A DNA stretch of 64,000 bases from Alteribacter lacisalsi. GTDB lineage: Bacteria; Bacillota; Bacilli; Bacillales; Salisediminibacteriaceae. Position 1 is the stretch's first letter. Each line of letters opens with the position of its first letter. Positions 47,503 through 59,791 of this stretch are shown one piece after another. A model generated the notes under the pieces. It saw nothing but the letters and a program-made list of their open reading frames with translations. It was not told the origin of the DNA and searched no databases. Location: contig NZ_PDOF01000003.1 in assembly GCF_003226345.1 (NCBI RefSeq), positions 62,001 through 126,000 on the forward strand, in the 5' to 3' direction. A program made the position numbers and the translations under genes.

Positions 47503-48447
47503 CTACAGCATGCTCACAAGCCGCTGTGATACCTTGCCTGCATCATGGCGTAACAGTTTATTATTATAGTATAGCAGTTCATCCCCGATCACTTCCACTG
47601 CCAATGTTTTCAGCCGGTCTGCATCCACTTTCACTTCCATTGCCCCTTCCCCAGCGTAGCGCTCCGCATACGAATGAGGAATCGGTTCGATATTAACAAG
47701 GATTTTATCAAGCAGGCTGGGTCCCACATGATCCACAAGCGCCTGTACGTGATCGCCGGCTGTGAAATCGTCTGTTTCCCCAGGCTGGGTCATGACGTTA
47801 CAGATATACACTTTCTGCGCCGCTGCCTCCTTGATCGCTTTTGAAATACCAGGTACGAGCAGATTTGGCAAAATGGATGTGTACAGACTTCCCGGACCGA
47901 TTACGATCAGGTCCGCCTCTTCGATCGCGTGAACTGAATCAGCAAGGGCCGTGACATCAGCAGGTTCAAGAAATACCCGTTTGATCCGTTTTCCTGCCTT
48001 AGGAATTTTCGACTCCCCTTCCACCAGTGAACCGTCCTCCATTTCCGCGTGAAGAACGATGCTCTGGTTGGCAGCAGGCAGTACTTTTCCTTTAACATTG
48101 AGCACCCTGCTGAGCACCTGCACCCCTCTGGCAAAATCCCCTGTAATGGAGGTCATTCCTGCCAGCAGCAGATTACCTAGTGAGTGACCGGACAGACCGT
48201 TGCCGTTCTGAAAGCGGTGCTGAAAGAGCTCTTCCACGATCGGCTCCACTTCAGAAAGAGCAACGAGCACGTTACGCACATCTCCCGGAGGAGGAATATC
48301 AAGTTCCTTCCGCAATCGTCCTGAGCTTCCCCCATCATCAGCAACTGTTACGATTGCTGTAATGTCTACAGGAAACGATTTTAAACCTCTGAGTAAAACG
48401 GATAATCCGGTTCCCCCGCCTAAGATGACGATATTGGCTTTTTTCAA
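47503..48447 (-). CDS. yvcK: YvcK/GlmR, UDP-sugar-binding regulator of cell-wall precursor flux
   Basis: A 314-residue CofD-like Rossmann protein: [20 protein letters not shown], then [26 protein letters not shown], and [18 protein letters not shown]. In B. subtilis YvcK (GlmR) binds UDP-GlcNAc and stimulates GlmS, and it is needed for growth on gluconeogenic substrates. The start is TTG 48447, overlapping the rapZ stop (TTGA), so translation is coupled. Confidence 0.95.
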   Translation of the reverse strand: MKKANIVILGGGTGLSVLLRGLKSFPVDITAIVTVADDGGSSGRLRKELDIPPPGDVRNVLVALSEVEPIVEELFQHRFQNGNGLSGHSLGNLLLAGMTSITGDFARGVQVLSRVLNVKGKVLPAANQSIVLHAEMEDGSLVEGESKIPKAGKRIKRVFLEPADVTALADSVHAIEEADLIVIGPGSLYTSILPNLLVPGISKAIKEAAAQKVYICNVMTQPGETDDFTAGDHVQALVDHVGPSLLDKILVNIEPIPHSYAERYAGEGAMEVKVDADRLKTLAVEVIGDELLYYNNKLLRHDAGKVSQRLVSML

Positions 48448-49361
48448 CCTTCTTTACGCCCTTTCTCGACATCCCGATGGGTCACATAGGTGATGTAGCC
48501 CGAATCGGCAATTTTCCTCTTGAAATACTCGGCCAGAGTGACAGAACGATGTTTGCCGCCTGTGCAGCCGATCGCCACCACAAGCTGGCTTTTTCCTTCA
48601 CGTTTATAATGGGGAAGCATGTAATTCAGAAGATCCTCGAGTTTATCGTTAAACTGCTTGGTCTCGGACCATTTAAGTACGTAATCCGATACTTCTTTAT
48701 CAAGCCCCGTTTTCGGCCGCATGTGGTCGATGTAGTGGGGGTTCGGCAGAAACCTGACGTCAAAGACCAGGTCCGCATCGATCGGAATCCCATGTTTAAA
48801 CCCGAAAGAAAGAACCTGAACGGTAAACACCTGTTTTTCCGGCGAGGTAAACCGCTCAATAATTTTTTCGCGAAGGGCCAGCGGCTTCAGCTCGCTCGTA
48901 TCGACAATGTACTGTGCCTGGCCCTTCAGTTCATCGAGCATGGACCGCTCAAGTCTGATGCCTTCAAGAGGAGGACCATCCCCTGCGAGAGGATGTGACC
49001 GCCTAGTCTCCTTATAGCGCCTTACAAGGACATCGTCTTTAGCGTCCAGGAAAAGAATCTGCGGGGTCACGTCTGCTTCGGCACTGAGGAGGTTGATCGT
49101 TTCAAAAAGCTCATCGAAGAAGTCCCGTCCTCTTAAGTCGATCACAAACGCAACTTTATTCATTTTCCCGCCGGAATTCTCAATCAGGTCAATAAATTTT
49201 GGAATCAGTGCCGGCGGCAGGTTATCGACACAGAAATAACCAAGATCCTCAAAACTCTGAACAGCAACCGTTTTCCCCGCACCGGACATACCGGTAATTA
49301 TGACAATTTCCATTTCATCAGCCGTTATTCCAGGCTTATGACTGGTTTCGGACACCTTCAT
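48444..49361 (-). CDS. rapZ: RNase adapter protein RapZ (YvcJ)
   Basis: A 305-residue P-loop protein. Walker [13 protein letters not shown], then [11 protein letters not shown], and a C-terminal domain with CTGGKHRSV that binds amino sugar phosphate in enteric RapZ. The Bacillus homologue YvcJ hydrolyses nucleotide and affects competence. ATG 49361 follows GGAGAGG. Confidence 0.95.
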   Translation of the reverse strand: MKVSETSHKPGITADEMEIVIITGMSGAGKTVAVQSFEDLGYFCVDNLPPALIPKFIDLIENSGGKMNKVAFVIDLRGRDFFDELFETINLLSAEADVTPQILFLDAKDDVLVRRYKETRRSHPLAGDGPPLEGIRLERSMLDELKGQAQYIVDTSELKPLALREKIIERFTSPEKQVFTVQVLSFGFKHGIPIDADLVFDVRFLPNPHYIDHMRPKTGLDKEVSDYVLKWSETKQFNDKLEDLLNYMLPHYKREGKSQLVVAIGCTGGKHRSVTLAEYFKRKIADSGYITYVTHRDVEKGRKEG

Positions 49362-49374
49362 CACCTCTCCGTAA

Positions 49375-49833
49375 TTACTCTGGATCCAGCTGCACCGACA
49401 GCAGACGGTAATCTTTTGAATATACGAACGTGCCGTAAATCAGCCCGTCTTTTTTCAGTATATGGTCAAAGAAATAATGATCCCCTGCTGCCATGGGCAG
49501 TTCTTTTATCTTATCTTCGGGCTGCCACTCCAGTTCACCTTCCGGAGATTGTTCAAGGAGGGTCCCGCTGTAGCCTTCTGCGTAAAAAGTGAACAGCATC
49601 CACTCATCGATGGTTTTACCCTCTTCTTCTATCACAACGGTAAACACACCACGTAATGTCGGGCTATGCAAATCGATTCCCGTCTCTTCTTTATATTCCC
49701 GGACGGCGCTTTCCTTCACCGATTCCCTTGTTTCCATTTTTCCTCCTGGTGCCACCCACCAGCCTCTGCTCGGCTTCTTGAGCATAAGCACCTGGCCCTG
49801 ATCGCGCAAAATACAGTTTGATACCCGTTTCAT
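49375..49833 (-). CDS. NUDIX hydrolase (YvcI)
   Basis: A 152-residue NUDIX protein. The Nudix box runs from [10 protein letters not shown] through REYKEETGI, matching GX5EX7REUXEEXGU. The N-terminal WWVAPGGK precedes it. First gene of yvcI-rapZ-yvcK-whiA-crh, ending 13 bp before rapZ. Substrate (8-oxo-dGTP, Nudix diphosphate or other) is not predictable. ATG 49833 follows GAGGTG. Confidence 0.93.
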   Translation of the reverse strand: MKRVSNCILRDQGQVLMLKKPSRGWWVAPGGKMETRESVKESAVREYKEETGIDLHSPTLRGVFTVVIEEEGKTIDEWMLFTFYAEGYSGTLLEQSPEGELEWQPEDKIKELPMAAGDHYFFDHILKKDGLIYGTFVYSKDYRLLSVQLDPE

Positions 49834-49929
49834 ACAGGGTCACCTCAATTTTTGCCGCTGGTTCCGCATTGTTTCCGGGGAACCTCTGCTTTATGATCAT
49901 GTATTCACAAACACTTCTTTTCTCATCCT

Positions 49930-49958
49930 ATTATACTATATTATCAATAGTGAACCAA
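49930..49958 (-). promoter_or_regulatory. Promoter of the yvcI-crh operon
   Basis: Minus-strand TTGGTT (49953-49958), 17-bp spacer, TATAAT (49930-49935). Confidence 0.6.
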
Positions 49959-50017
49959 TGGAACTGCAGGAAATGGCACGCATTACGTAAAGGGATTTGG
50001 AAGGCAGGCAAAAAAAG

Positions 50018-50043
50018 GGGCACAGACAGCGGACGTCTGTGCC
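50018..50043 (-). terminator. Hairpin with T-run in the yvcI-trxB gap
   Basis: Minus-strand stem GGCACAGAC / GTCTGTGCC followed by CC and seven T. It has no obvious gene just upstream: trxB already has its own terminator at 50290. A palindrome AGGGGGT...ACCCCCT lies at 50056-50090. Confidence 0.7.
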
Positions 50044-50182
50044 AAAATATATAAAAGGGGGTCAATTACTTATTTCTTATATTACCCCCTGTGTGTTGCA
50101 TATTTGTTACAGCATGATTAAGACGGAGTTACGATGTGTAAAGTTTGCCAGATAACTGCTGTCTCACTGGATTGAGAGAGGC

Positions 50183-50250
50183 AGTTCCCGGAGGGCGATT
50201 TCCCCGACGAGGCTTAGGCGTTGCCCGCGGAAAGCATCCGCCTGCAGCGC
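50183..50250. repeat. GC-rich intergenic repeat, copy F (partial)
   Basis: Contains CCCGACGAGGCTTAGGCG, TTGCCCGCGGAAAGCATCCG, CCTGCAGCGC, matching one half of copies B and E in inverted sense. Confidence 0.65.
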
Positions 50251-50289
50251 AATAAATACAGCAGCCTTTCTAAAAACAGCTAAAGAAAA

Positions 50290-50313
50290 AACACTCCCCG
50301 GAAAGGAGAGTGT
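50290..50313 (-). terminator. Terminator after trxB
   Basis: Minus-strand stem GACACTCTCC / GGGGAGTGTT followed by TTTTTC. Confidence 0.88.
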
Positions 50314-50329
50314 CTGGTTTGAATGATTT

Positions 50330-51388
<1,059 letters not shown>

Positions 51389-51510
51389 TTAATCCGTTTC
51401 AACCGCCATTCAATCAGCCGGTTGGTTAAACCACATTTATATCCTATGGGAAAACGGTACCCAAGTCCATGAAATTGCTCACTCGTTAGTGTTAACCTTT
51501 CATGAACGGT

Positions 51511-52581
51511 TTATGAACGTCCATCCGTGTCCGGGTGAGTATAGAGAAACCAGCCTTTTTCCGGTTTGTCGATTCCATCCTCGATTTTCTCCACACACCA
51601 GTCAGCAGCCTGCTTCATCTGCTGATCGAACTGGCCTACCCGTCTGAACAGCTGCCTGGCTTTGACTTTCTCCCCGTTCATCCACGCTGCCATCGCCATC
51701 TGATGATAGAAACGAGGGCGTTTCACAAACGTGTGGCGCTGATTCAGGCGTTGAAACCATTCATAGGACAGTTCAGGATCGTCGAGACGGAACCACGTTT
51801 TTGCCAGGTGATATCCGTGCCAGTCATTGACTGGAAGTGCGATTCTGAGACCCCGCGCAACGGTCTCCCACCGTTCATCTCCAGCTTCTTTAAGAATAAG
51901 TGCAGCATTACAGCGAGCAAGAAAACCTGCTTCTTCTTTTTCAAGGAGGTCCGTGACAATTTTCAGAGCCTCGGCTTGCTCCCCCTGGTAATGAAGCGTT
52001 TCTGCCATGTAGGCGTAGAGCTCCCAGTGTGTGGGCTCTTCTGACAGAGACGTTGTGAGTTCACACTGAGCTTCATCGTAGCGGCCCCGGTCAAGAAGAT
52101 CGGCCGCTCGTTCGAGACGGCTCTGAGCGAGCTGCTCCTCGGTTTCTTCCCCGTCCTCCAGATCCTCTTCCTCATCATCGAGCATTTCTAGAAGTGTCAG
52201 AGCATCCTCTGCAAAATCACCTTTCGGATCGAGCTTCAGATACGTGTTCAGATGCTTGACAGCCGTTTCAAACTCCCCGGCATGAGCCAGATTGTTAGCG
52301 AGGAAAAAGTAGCATTCGGCCATGTTTTCATCCATTTCATAAATCACTTTCTCAAGCGATTCGTTCGCTTCCTCAAACTGTCCTTTTTCAGCAAGGACAA
52401 TGGCAAGCTGGCATAAAAAGACCGGCTCTTCCGGTTCGATCCGCACTGCACGACGGATATACTGAAGTGCCTGGCTCGTATTCCTGTTCTGGTAGGCTTC
52501 AATTCCCTTTTTATAGTAGTATGCACCATCCTGTAAAAACGGAAGAACCTGTCCTGTTTTCTGCTTATTTATATTTCGCAC
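51511..52581 (-). CDS. TPR-repeat protein (YvcD-like)
   Basis: A 356-residue soluble protein of helical TPR units: GIEAYQNRNTSQALQYIRRAVRIEP, AECYFFLANNLAHAGEFETAVKHLNTYLKLDP and AADLLDRGRYDEAQCELTTSLSEEP are clear repeats. A very acidic linker (about 135-150) follows the first three. No membrane segment or signal. The start is GTG 52581 after GGAGGC. Same neighbourhood as yvcD in B. subtilis, between trxB and the his operon; function unknown, probably a protein-interaction scaffold. Confidence 0.85.
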   Translation of the reverse strand: MRNINKQKTGQVLPFLQDGAYYYKKGIEAYQNRNTSQALQYIRRAVRIEPEEPVFLCQLAIVLAEKGQFEEANESLEKVIYEMDENMAECYFFLANNLAHAGEFETAVKHLNTYLKLDPKGDFAEDALTLLEMLDDEEEDLEDGEETEEQLAQSRLERAADLLDRGRYDEAQCELTTSLSEEPTHWELYAYMAETLHYQGEQAEALKIVTDLLEKEEAGFLARCNAALILKEAGDERWETVARGLRIALPVNDWHGYHLAKTWFRLDDPELSYEWFQRLNQRHTFVKRPRFYHQMAMAAWMNGEKVKARQLFRRVGQFDQQMKQAADWCVEKIEDGIDKPEKGWFLYTHPDTDGRS

Positions 52582-52776
52582 GTGAATGTGCCTCCATTCA
52601 AATCAGAAACCTTTTTATATCCTCATTTCTCTCAAAAAAACACATAGTCCAGTATAACACGCAGCTTCGGGACATTCTACCCTGTGAGGTATATCGAAAT
52701 TGGTTCAGCAGGAGGGCTCTGGCTGGGGGCTCGCTGGGATTTGGTGATGTTGGGGAATTGACGAGCAATTAAGATT

Positions 52777-52806
52777 TAGCGGATAAATCGAAATTTTCGC
52801 GGATAA
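52777..52806 (+). repeat. AT-rich TAGCGGATAA repeat unit
   Basis: TAGCGGATAAATCGAAATTT followed by TCGCGGATAA. Same unit as the copies at 27451-27516. It lies in a 308-bp gap between the TPR gene and hisI that otherwise holds nothing I recognise. Confidence 0.55.
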
Positions 52807-52862
52807 CCGCCGGCTGCCCCACCCCACTCCACCATCCCCTTTCCTTCCGTCCCGCAAAAAAA

Positions 52863-52883
52863 GAGCAGGGCCTCAGCCCTGCT
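52863..52883 (-). terminator. Terminator of the his operon
   Basis: Minus-strand stem GAGCAGGG / CCCTGCTC followed by TTTTTTT. Confidence 0.92.
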
Positions 52884-52889
52884 CCACTG

Positions 52890-53567
52890 TTACTTTTTCA
52901 AATGCTGTTTACCGAACCGTTCCTCCAGCCGCTCAAGAATGCGGTCCAGAGGGAGTTTCTGTTCTTCCAGTAAGACAAGCAGGTGATATAGGAGGTCCGC
53001 CGTCTCCCATGTCAATTCATCCTTTGAGCGGTTTTTCGAGGCGATGATAACTTCCGATGCTTCCTCGCCCACTTTCTTCAGGATCTTGTCCACTCCTTCA
53101 TCGAAGAGATAAGTCGTGTAAGAGCCTTCCGGGCGGGAGGTTTCCCGTTCACGGATTGTACGCTCCAGCTGTTCGATAATAGCAAAACGGGCGCCGTTCC
53201 CGCCTGCTTCTGCCGCATCAGCAGCCGCCTCATCTGTCCTGTTTTCAAGCAGCGTCTCCGTAAAGCAGCTGACCGTTCCACGGTGACAGGCAGGTCCCTT
53301 CGGTGACACGAGCACCACCAGGGCATCCTGGTCACAGTCAAAACGAATTTCCTGTATCGTCTGCGTATGGCCTGACGTAGCCCCCTTGTGCCAGAGCTCC
53401 TGGCGGGAGCGGCTGTAAAACCAAGTTTCCTTTGTCTCCATACTCCTGTGCAGCGACTCTACGTTCATGTAAGCCACCGTCAGCACTTCTTTCGTAGTAG
53501 CATCCTGTACAACGGCAGGGATGAGACCCGCCTGGTCAAATTTCAGCTTTGATATATCAAGTGTCAT
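52890..53567 (-). CDS. hisI: Bifunctional phosphoribosyl-AMP cyclohydrolase / phosphoribosyl-ATP pyrophosphatase
   Basis: A 225-residue fusion for histidine steps 2 and 3. The N-terminal HisI half has [26 protein letters not shown] and the zinc Cys-rich DCDQD...[12 protein letters not shown]. The C-terminal HisE half has [25 protein letters not shown] and [15 protein letters not shown] 53567 overlaps the hisF stop (ATGA). Last gene of hisZGDBHAFI. Confidence 0.97.
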   Translation of the reverse strand: MTLDISKLKFDQAGLIPAVVQDATTKEVLTVAYMNVESLHRSMETKETWFYSRSRQELWHKGATSGHTQTIQEIRFDCDQDALVVLVSPKGPACHRGTVSCFTETLLENRTDEAAADAAEAGGNGARFAIIEQLERTIRERETSRPEGSYTTYLFDEGVDKILKKVGEEASEVIIASKNRSKDELTWETADLLYHLLVLLEEQKLPLDRILERLEERFGKQHLKK

Positions 53568-54322
53568 CGTATGTTCAGCCCCTTCTCCTTCAGCCACCCT
53601 TTCACTTCCGCCACGCTCGTCTCCTTATAGTGGAAGATCGATGCGGCGAGTGCGGCGTCCGCTTCACCTTTTGTAAATGCCTCATAGAAGTGCTCTTTTG
53701 CTCCCGCTCCTCCTGAAGCGATGACCGGCACTGAAACAGCCCGGCTGACCGCCCTCGTCAAAGAAAGGTGAAAGCCTGTTTTGGCACCGTCCTGATCCAT
53801 GCTCGTCAGGAGTATTTCACCGGCACCAAGGGAGACCGCCTGTCTGGCCCACGAAACCGCGTCAAGCTCTGTCGGTGTCCTTCCTCCGTGGGTGTAAACG
53901 CGCCACGAGCCCAATTCTTCGTCCCATTTGGCGTCGATGGCAACGACGATACACTGGGAACCGAAATAGTCTGCCCCTTCACGAATCAGTTCAGGACGTT
54001 TGACTGCTGCTGTATTGAGCGACACTTTATCGGCCCCGGCCCGAAGCACGCGCTTCATATCGGGAAGAGCGTTGATTCCTCCGCCGACGGTAAATGGAAT
54101 GGCCAGTTCGCCTGCCACCTGCTCAATCACGTCCACCATCGTTTCGCGCCCTTCATGTGAAGCGGATATATCCAGGAAAACAAGCTCGTCTGCTCCCTGT
54201 TCATCATAAAAAGCTGCAAGTTCCACCGGGTCCCCCGCATCCCGGAGGCTTACAAACTGAACACCTTTAACAACACGGCCTTCTTTTACATCGAGGCACG
54301 GAATGATCCGTTTTGTAATCAT
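53564..54322 (-). CDS. hisF: Imidazole glycerol phosphate synthase, cyclase subunit
   Basis: A 252-residue TIM barrel that forms imidazole-glycerol phosphate and AICAR with ammonia from His[20 protein letters not shown] holds one catalytic Asp, [12 protein letters not shown] follows, and [14 protein letters not shown] the second Asp. Its ATG overlaps the hisA stop by four bases and its stop overlaps hisI by four. Confidence 0.97.
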   Translation of the reverse strand: MITKRIIPCLDVKEGRVVKGVQFVSLRDAGDPVELAAFYDEQGADELVFLDISASHEGRETMVDVIEQVAGELAIPFTVGGGINALPDMKRVLRAGADKVSLNTAAVKRPELIREGADYFGSQCIVVAIDAKWDEELGSWRVYTHGGRTPTELDAVSWARQAVSLGAGEILLTSMDQDGAKTGFHLSLTRAVSRAVSVPVIASGGAGAKEHFYEAFTKGEADAALAASIFHYKETSVAEVKGWLKEKGLNIR

Positions 54323-55044
54323 CGGCCTCCCTCCCGGAGTGCTTCCTCGAGCGTGAAGCGGCCTTCGTAGAGGGCTTTTCCAATAATGGCCCCTTCCACA
54401 CCGCCGCTCTCCTTCAAGCGGGTCAGATCAGCAAGCGAGCTGACACCTCCCGATGCAATCACTTTTTTCCCCGTAGCGTCGGATAGGCCGGCGATCGTTT
54501 CAGTGTTCGGGCCGCTGAGCATCCCGTCCCGGGCGATATCGGTCATCACAAACCATTCAGCACCGAAACGGACGAGTTCGAGAGCAAGTTCTTCTGCTTC
54601 TACTTTTGAGGTTTCGAGCCATCCGTGCGTGGCCACAAAGCCGTCACGGGCATCAATACCGATCACGACCCGGTCACCTCCATATGTACCGAGCATCTCC
54701 TTTACAAATTCCGGATCACTGATGGCGGAACTGCCGAGAATGACCCGGTCCACCCCAGCGTCAAGATAACGTGCTGCTGATGCCGCATTTCGGATCCCGC
54801 CGCCGATCTGAATGCGGGCGTTCAGCTCTTTTGCAGCCCGAAGCACATACTCGTCATTTACAGGCTTTCCTTCCTTCGCCCCATCGAGATCCACCATATG
54901 AATCCATTCCGCACCTTCACGCTCAAACCGGGCAGCCATCTCGAACGGCGAGTCGCCGTACACCGTTTCTTTATCGTAATCACCCTGCAGGAGGCGGACA
55001 CACTTGCCCCCTCTCATATCAATTGCCGGATAAATCGTCAGCAT
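54319..55044 (-). CDS. hisA: ProFAR isomerase
   Basis: A 241-residue TIM barrel related to His[22 protein letters not shown] has the catalytic Asp, [13 protein letters not shown] and [16 protein letters not shown] the second active-site region. ATG 55044 follows AAGGAGGGG, three bases after the hisH stop; the longer frame to 55137 lies inside hisH. Confidence 0.97.
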   Translation of the reverse strand: MLTIYPAIDMRGGKCVRLLQGDYDKETVYGDSPFEMAARFEREGAEWIHMVDLDGAKEGKPVNDEYVLRAAKELNARIQIGGGIRNAASAARYLDAGVDRVILGSSAISDPEFVKEMLGTYGGDRVVIGIDARDGFVATHGWLETSKVEAEELALELVRFGAEWFVMTDIARDGMLSGPNTETIAGLSDATGKKVIASGGVSSLADLTRLKESGGVEGAIIGKALYEGRFTLEEALREGGR

Positions 55045-55046
55045 CG

Positions 55047-55679
55047 TTATTCCCCTCCTTCTGCGGTTCTGGCAAAATTCCGAAGCAGCGTCATTCCCGG
55101 TTGGCTGCTTTTTTCCGGATGAAACTGGGTTCCCCATACGCTGTTTTTCGCCACGACGGCAGGGATACGCTCATAATACTCTGCATACGCAACCAGATCC
55201 GACGGGTCTTCGGTCTTCACCGCGTACGAGTGAACAAAATAGACATGCCCTCCCGCAAGATCCTGCATAAAAGGATGCTCCGGCTGTGAGATGTGAAGCT
55301 CATTCCATCCCATATGAGGCACCTTGTAACGTTCACTCGTCGCACTCATGCCAGTAAGCTTTTCAACCCGTCCCCGGAGGAGACCCAGCCCTTTTGTATT
55401 CCCATTTTCCTCGCTCTCATCAAACAAGAGCTGCATGCCGAGACAGATCCCGAGAAGCGGTTTCCCGTCCTTTGCCCACTGTCTCACAAATTCGGTGAGT
55501 CCCGATTCGTCCAGTTCTGCCATACCGTCCCTGAACGATCCGACGCCGGGGAGAATCAGCCCCGAAGCCTCTGAAAGTTCTTCTGCATTTTCCGAAATAA
55601 AATAAGGATAATTCAGACGTTCAAGGGCCTTTGAGACGCTGTGAAGATTCCCCATCCCATAGTCAATAATTCCGATCAT
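55047..55679 (-). CDS. hisH: Imidazole glycerol phosphate synthase, glutaminase subunit
   Basis: A 210-residue class I glutamine amidotransferase. Starts [15 protein letters not shown]; nucleophile Cys in [12 protein letters not shown]; the His and Glu in [10 protein letters not shown]. Begins directly next to the hisB stop. Confidence 0.97.
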   Translation of the reverse strand: MIGIIDYGMGNLHSVSKALERLNYPYFISENAEELSEASGLILPGVGSFRDGMAELDESGLTEFVRQWAKDGKPLLGICLGMQLLFDESEENGNTKGLGLLRGRVEKLTGMSATSERYKVPHMGWNELHISQPEHPFMQDLAGGHVYFVHSYAVKTEDPSDLVAYAEYYERIPAVVAKNSVWGTQFHPEKSSQPGMTLLRNFARTAEGGE

Positions 55680-56282
55680 TTACAGACGTCCTTTCGTTGA
55701 CGGCACTCCTTTTACACGAGGATCGCGCTGTGTTGCTTCGTCGAGAGCCCGTCCGAGTGCTTTAAAAATTGCTTCAATAATGTGGTGTGTGTTCCTCCCG
55801 TATGGAACGCTCACATGAAGGTTCATTCTTGCCTCAAGAGCCAGTTTCCAAAGAAACTCGTGCACCAGCTCCGTATCAAACGTCCCAACGCGCTGGGCAG
55901 GAAGCTCCACACGGTACTCTAAATGGGGACGGTTGCTCAGATCTACCGTGACCTGGGCGAGTGCTTCATCCATCGGGACGAACGCATTTCCGTACCGGCG
56001 GATTCCTTTTTTATCGCCAAGGGCCTCGCGAAGGGCTTCCCCGAGCACAATGCCAATATCTTCTGTAGTGTGGTGATCATCAATTTCCGTATCCCCGTCA
56101 GCCTGAATGGAAAGATCGAACAGCCCGTGTCGGGTGAAAAGATCGAGCATATGGGTTAAAAAAGGGACTCCTGTATCAAGCTTCGCCTGGCCGTCACCGT
56201 CAATTGCCAGGGAAAGGTTGATTTTCGTTTCATTCGTATTCCGCTTTTTTGTAGCATAGCGGGCATCAGTCTGCTCTGTCAT
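55680..56282 (-). CDS. hisB: Imidazoleglycerol-phosphate dehydratase
   Basis: A 200-residue Mn-dependent dehydratase. [16 protein letters not shown] and [14 protein letters not shown] give the first metal-binding half, and the C-terminal [20 protein letters not shown] the second. No phosphatase fusion, as in Gram-positives. ATG 56282 follows GGAGGG and overlaps the end of hisD by 17 bases. Confidence 0.97.
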   Translation of the reverse strand: MTEQTDARYATKKRNTNETKINLSLAIDGDGQAKLDTGVPFLTHMLDLFTRHGLFDLSIQADGDTEIDDHHTTEDIGIVLGEALREALGDKKGIRRYGNAFVPMDEALAQVTVDLSNRPHLEYRVELPAQRVGTFDTELVHEFLWKLALEARMNLHVSVPYGRNTHHIIEAIFKALGRALDEATQRDPRVKGVPSTKGRL

Positions 56283-57561
56283 CACGAGTTCCCTCCAGTC
56301 TTTTTTCCACGGCGCGTGCGTGGGCTTCAAGGCCTTCAAGGCGCGCAAATGCCGCAATTTTTGCACCGTTTTCGGAAACGGCTGTGCGGCTGTATGAAAG
56401 AATACTGCTTTTCTTTGTAAAGTCGTCTACATTAAGGGGACTTGAGAACCTGGCTGTCCCGTTTGTGGGCAGCACGTGGTTCGGGCCGGCAAAATAGTCA
56501 CCAACCGGCTCTGAGCTGTTTTCTCCGAGGAAAATGGCGCCCGCGTGGCGAATCGAGCCAAGAAGGTCAAACGGAGCACGGGTATGGATTTCAAGATGCT
56601 CAGGTGCGAGCTCGTTTACGGCATCCACCGCCTCATCCAGTGTGTGTGTCACATAAACAGCGCCGTAATCCCGGATCGAATCCCATGCAATGTCCTTTTT
56701 CGGCAGGGTGGAAAGCTGTGTTTCCACTTCCGCTGCCACTTGTTCCGCCAAAGTTCGGTCCGGTGTGACAAGCACCGCCGATGCCATCGGATCGTGTTCG
56801 GCCTGACTCAGTAGGTCGGCTGCAATATAATCCGGCCGGCCTGTGCTGTCGGCAAGGACAACGATTTCGCTCGGTCCTGCAAACATGTCAATATCCACTG
56901 TTCCATATACCAGCTGCTTGGCGAGCGCCACGTAGATGTTTCCCGGTCCGACGATTTTATCGACCGGCTTGATTGTCTCTGTTCCATACGCGAGAGCCCC
57001 CACGGCCTGGGCCCCCCCTGCCTTATATATTTCCGTAATGCCCAGCTCATTTGCCGTCACGAGCACCACATCATTTAAACGTCCGTCCGCCTGAGGCGGG
57101 GATACCATCACAATCCGGGAAACTCCCGCTACAATAGCCGGAACCGCATTCATCAGAATAGTGGACGGGTAAGACGCACGGCCGCCGGGCACGTAAATCC
57201 CTACTGCATCAAGAGGTGTAATCTTCTGTCCGAGAATCGTACCGTCCGGCTCCGTTGTAATCCACGTCTGGCGCTGCTGCCGCTCGTGAAAACGGGTAAT
57301 GTTCTCTTTTGCCTCACGAAGAATGCGAAGTGTTTCCTCGTCCACCTGCTCGTAAGCTGCTACCAGCTCTTCTTTGGAAACACGGAAACTCTCCTGATCG
57401 AGTTCGGCACCATCAAACTGCATTGTATAGGCGTTTACTGCCTCGTCCCCTTCGGATCTCACACGGCTCAGTATCCCTTCAACCGCTTTCCGCTGATCGC
57501 CGGTACCCTGGTCTACAGACCGTTTAATGGAAATGTCTTTTGTGTAATCAATGATCTTCAT
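56266..57561 (-). CDS. hisD: Histidinol dehydrogenase
   Basis: A 431-residue zinc enzyme for the last two histidine steps. [35 protein letters not shown] and [13 protein letters not shown] are signatures; the zinc-site region includes [21 protein letters not shown] and the C-terminal HARAVEKRL. Begins just before the hisG stop region (four-base overlap). Confidence 0.97.
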   Translation of the reverse strand: MKIIDYTKDISIKRSVDQGTGDQRKAVEGILSRVRSEGDEAVNAYTMQFDGAELDQESFRVSKEELVAAYEQVDEETLRILREAKENITRFHERQQRQTWITTEPDGTILGQKITPLDAVGIYVPGGRASYPSTILMNAVPAIVAGVSRIVMVSPPQADGRLNDVVLVTANELGITEIYKAGGAQAVGALAYGTETIKPVDKIVGPGNIYVALAKQLVYGTVDIDMFAGPSEIVVLADSTGRPDYIAADLLSQAEHDPMASAVLVTPDRTLAEQVAAEVETQLSTLPKKDIAWDSIRDYGAVYVTHTLDEAVDAVNELAPEHLEIHTRAPFDLLGSIRHAGAIFLGENSSEPVGDYFAGPNHVLPTNGTARFSSPLNVDDFTKKSSILSYSRTAVSENGAKIAAFARLEGLEAHARAVEKRLEGTRDDRAD

Positions 57562-58244
57562 CGCATGCTGCCTCCTTCCACCACCTGCTCGAGGCGCTCG
57601 ACCATCTCGTCGATCCGGTCGGCTTTCATCCGGTAGCTCACCGGGTTCACGATAAAGCGGGAGGTAATCGGCATCATCGTCTCTGTTTCCACAAGGCCAT
57701 TCTCTTTCAGTGTCCGGCCGGTTGATACAATATCCACGATCCGGTCGGCCAGTCCGATGAGCGGCGCAAGTTCGATCGATCCGTTCAGCTTGATAATCTC
57801 AACCTGCTCGCCCTGCTCCCGGAAGTAGCCGGCAGCAAGGTTCGGGTATTTGGTCGCTATTTTCGGTGCAATATCCGTTTTTGCATCGTAGGATGGGAGA
57901 GCTGCCACCGCCATATAGCACTCACTGATTTTCAGGTCGAGCACTTCGTACACGTCCCGCTCCTCTTCAATCATCACGTCTTTTCCCGCCACACCGGCGT
58001 CGGCCACCCCGTGTTCCACGTAGGTAGGCACGTCCATCGGTTTTGATAAAATAAAACGGAGATCTGCTTCCTCTACATCGATAATCAGCTTTCTTGAATC
58101 ATCAAATTCCGGAGGCAGATCATAGCCGGCACGGCGCAGAAGCCCGAGTGCCTCATCAAAGATCCGCCCCTTCGGCATGGCAATAGTCAAAAAGCGATCC
58201 GTATTGTTTTCCGTTGTGTTTTCATTCACTCGTTCATCCATCAT
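57558..58244 (-). CDS. hisG: ATP phosphoribosyltransferase (short form)
   Basis: A 228-residue short-form HisG that needs HisZ for activity. [22 protein letters not shown] at the start, and [18 protein letters not shown] is the PRPP loop. The short length without a C-terminal regulatory domain fits the presence of hisZ. ATG 58244 follows GGGGGAGGTG, a site that sits within the hisZ 3' end; the two genes overlap by 11 bases. Confidence 0.96.
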   Translation of the reverse strand: MMDERVNENTTENNTDRFLTIAMPKGRIFDEALGLLRRAGYDLPPEFDDSRKLIIDVEEADLRFILSKPMDVPTYVEHGVADAGVAGKDVMIEEERDVYEVLDLKISECYMAVAALPSYDAKTDIAPKIATKYPNLAAGYFREQGEQVEIIKLNGSIELAPLIGLADRIVDIVSTGRTLKENGLVETETMMPITSRFIVNPVSYRMKADRIDEMVERLEQVVEGGSMR

Positions 58245-59433
58245 AAGGAGCACCTCCCCCAGCACCGTTGCTTCCAATCAAGTAGTGCACGTCATCGAAT
58301 TGTTGCGAATAGGCATCCAGGTCGGCGATTCCCCGCACGTCCTGCATCACCACGGACCGGCCTTCTTCACGAAGAGATGCTGCTTTTTTCATCGCTTCCC
58401 CCCGGCGTTCGTTGCTGTAAATAATGCAGTTACTGACGGTTACCTCTTCTTTTGCCCTGCCGAGCGCTTCGGTCAGCCGGTCAAGCCGCACAGCAAAACC
58501 TGTTGCCGGCTCCGGACGGTGGAACTTTTCAAGAAGACCGTCATAACGGCCGCCGCCGCCCAAAGGAAAGCCAAGTTCTTCGCTGTACGCTTCAAACACC
58601 ATGCCTGTGTAATAGCTCATATGCATCACGAGATTAAGATCAATAATAATATCATTCTCAAGACCGTAGGCCCGAAGTACATCAAGGAGACTGCGAAGCT
58701 CATCAAGTGCTGCCGAACCGGCCTGAGTTTCTACTAAACCTGCGGCGTCCTCTAAAATCTCAAAGCCTCCACGCAGATTCAGAAGCCCCGTAAGCCGCTG
58801 TCTGTCGATGGAGGAAAGAGGCAGCTGCCTGACTGCATGCTTAAAGCCCACATAATTCTTTTCATATAAGTAACGGCGGAACGTTCCTGCCCGTTCTTCG
58901 TTGCCTAGAATCTCCTGAAGAAGCGTATTCACAAAGCCGATATGGCCGATCGCCACTTTAAAGCCGGACAAACCGGTTTTCTTCAAAGCCGCAATCATGA
59001 GCGCGATCACTTCCCCATCCGCACTCGCCGTCCCATCCCCGATCAGTTCCACACCGACCTGCTCAAACTCCGCAGGCTTGCCCCCTTCCCGCTGCTGGGC
59101 ACGAAACACATTGGCATCGTAGGTCAGCCTTGCAGGGCGCTGCACATCCTTCAGCGTCGATGCCGCAATTCTGGCAATTGGCGCTGTCATGTCCGGCCGG
59201 AGCACAAGCGTATGCCCCTGCTGATCGAGCAGCTTAAACAGCTGCGTGTCAGAAGTGGCCGAAGCTTCCCCGATCGTGTCATAAAATTCAAGGGCCGGCG
59301 TTGCAATCGGCGCGTAACCCCATAGGGCAACCTCATCGGCAATCGTACTGCGGACCTGCTGCCTGAGCGTATAAAGTTCCGGCAGCGTATCCCGCATTCC
59401 TACCGGCTTTTCAAACATAAATGGCTTCGTCAT
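58234..59433 (-). CDS. hisZ: ATP phosphoribosyltransferase regulatory subunit
   Basis: A 399-residue paralogue of histidyl-tRNA synthetase that forms the HisGZ complex. [39 protein letters not shown] and [12 protein letters not shown] are class II synthetase-like motifs; it lacks the anticodon-binding domain. The C-terminus ends [14 protein letters not shown] 59433 lies just after GAGGTG; the GTG one codon earlier is also possible. First gene of the his operon. Confidence 0.95.
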   Translation of the reverse strand: MTKPFMFEKPVGMRDTLPELYTLRQQVRSTIADEVALWGYAPIATPALEFYDTIGEASATSDTQLFKLLDQQGHTLVLRPDMTAPIARIAASTLKDVQRPARLTYDANVFRAQQREGGKPAEFEQVGVELIGDGTASADGEVIALMIAALKKTGLSGFKVAIGHIGFVNTLLQEILGNEERAGTFRRYLYEKNYVGFKHAVRQLPLSSIDRQRLTGLLNLRGGFEILEDAAGLVETQAGSAALDELRSLLDVLRAYGLENDIIIDLNLVMHMSYYTGMVFEAYSEELGFPLGGGGRYDGLLEKFHRPEPATGFAVRLDRLTEALGRAKEEVTVSNCIIYSNERRGEAMKKAASLREEGRSVVMQDVRGIADLDAYSQQFDDVHYLIGSNGAGGGAPYDG

Positions 59434-59436
59434 CAC

Positions 59437-59791
59437 ACGTCACACCTCTATAAAAAAAATTATAAGTATACCATTCAGTCAGTGCACCTTCGTTCAGCGG
59501 AGCTTTGTGGAACTGACGGAAGGGGATTCTCATTAAGAATCAAATTATTCACTTTAGTTCGCTAATGTAATGTCGTAATAAAGTTATACATTGTAGTGTA
59601 CATACCATTACGGAAAGCGTCAACCGTTACGAATGTATTTTAAATATCTTTTCAAAAGATTTCTTCTTTTATAATCCTTCCCCTTGAAAGAAATCTCCTT
59701 CTCCCTGTTACCGTTCCTCTCCAGCCTTCAGGTTTGTTTTCCCTCTTTTCTGCCACACTAAGAGCAAATCTTTCCCGGAGGTGACACGCCC
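59437..59791. other. Divergent intergenic region hisZ / cax
   Basis: This 355-bp AT-rich gap carries a minus-strand TTATAAT -10 candidate about 40 bp before hisZ, without a good -35. I looked for a T-box specifier/antiterminator (AGGGTGGNACCGCG) and found none. A weak dyad lies near TATACATTGTAGTGTACATA. No gene is supported. Confidence 0.4.

Noticed and set aside
59437-59791. T-box leader for the histidine operon
   Set aside because: The conserved AGGGTGGNACCGCG antiterminator sequence is absent on the minus strand before hisZ.
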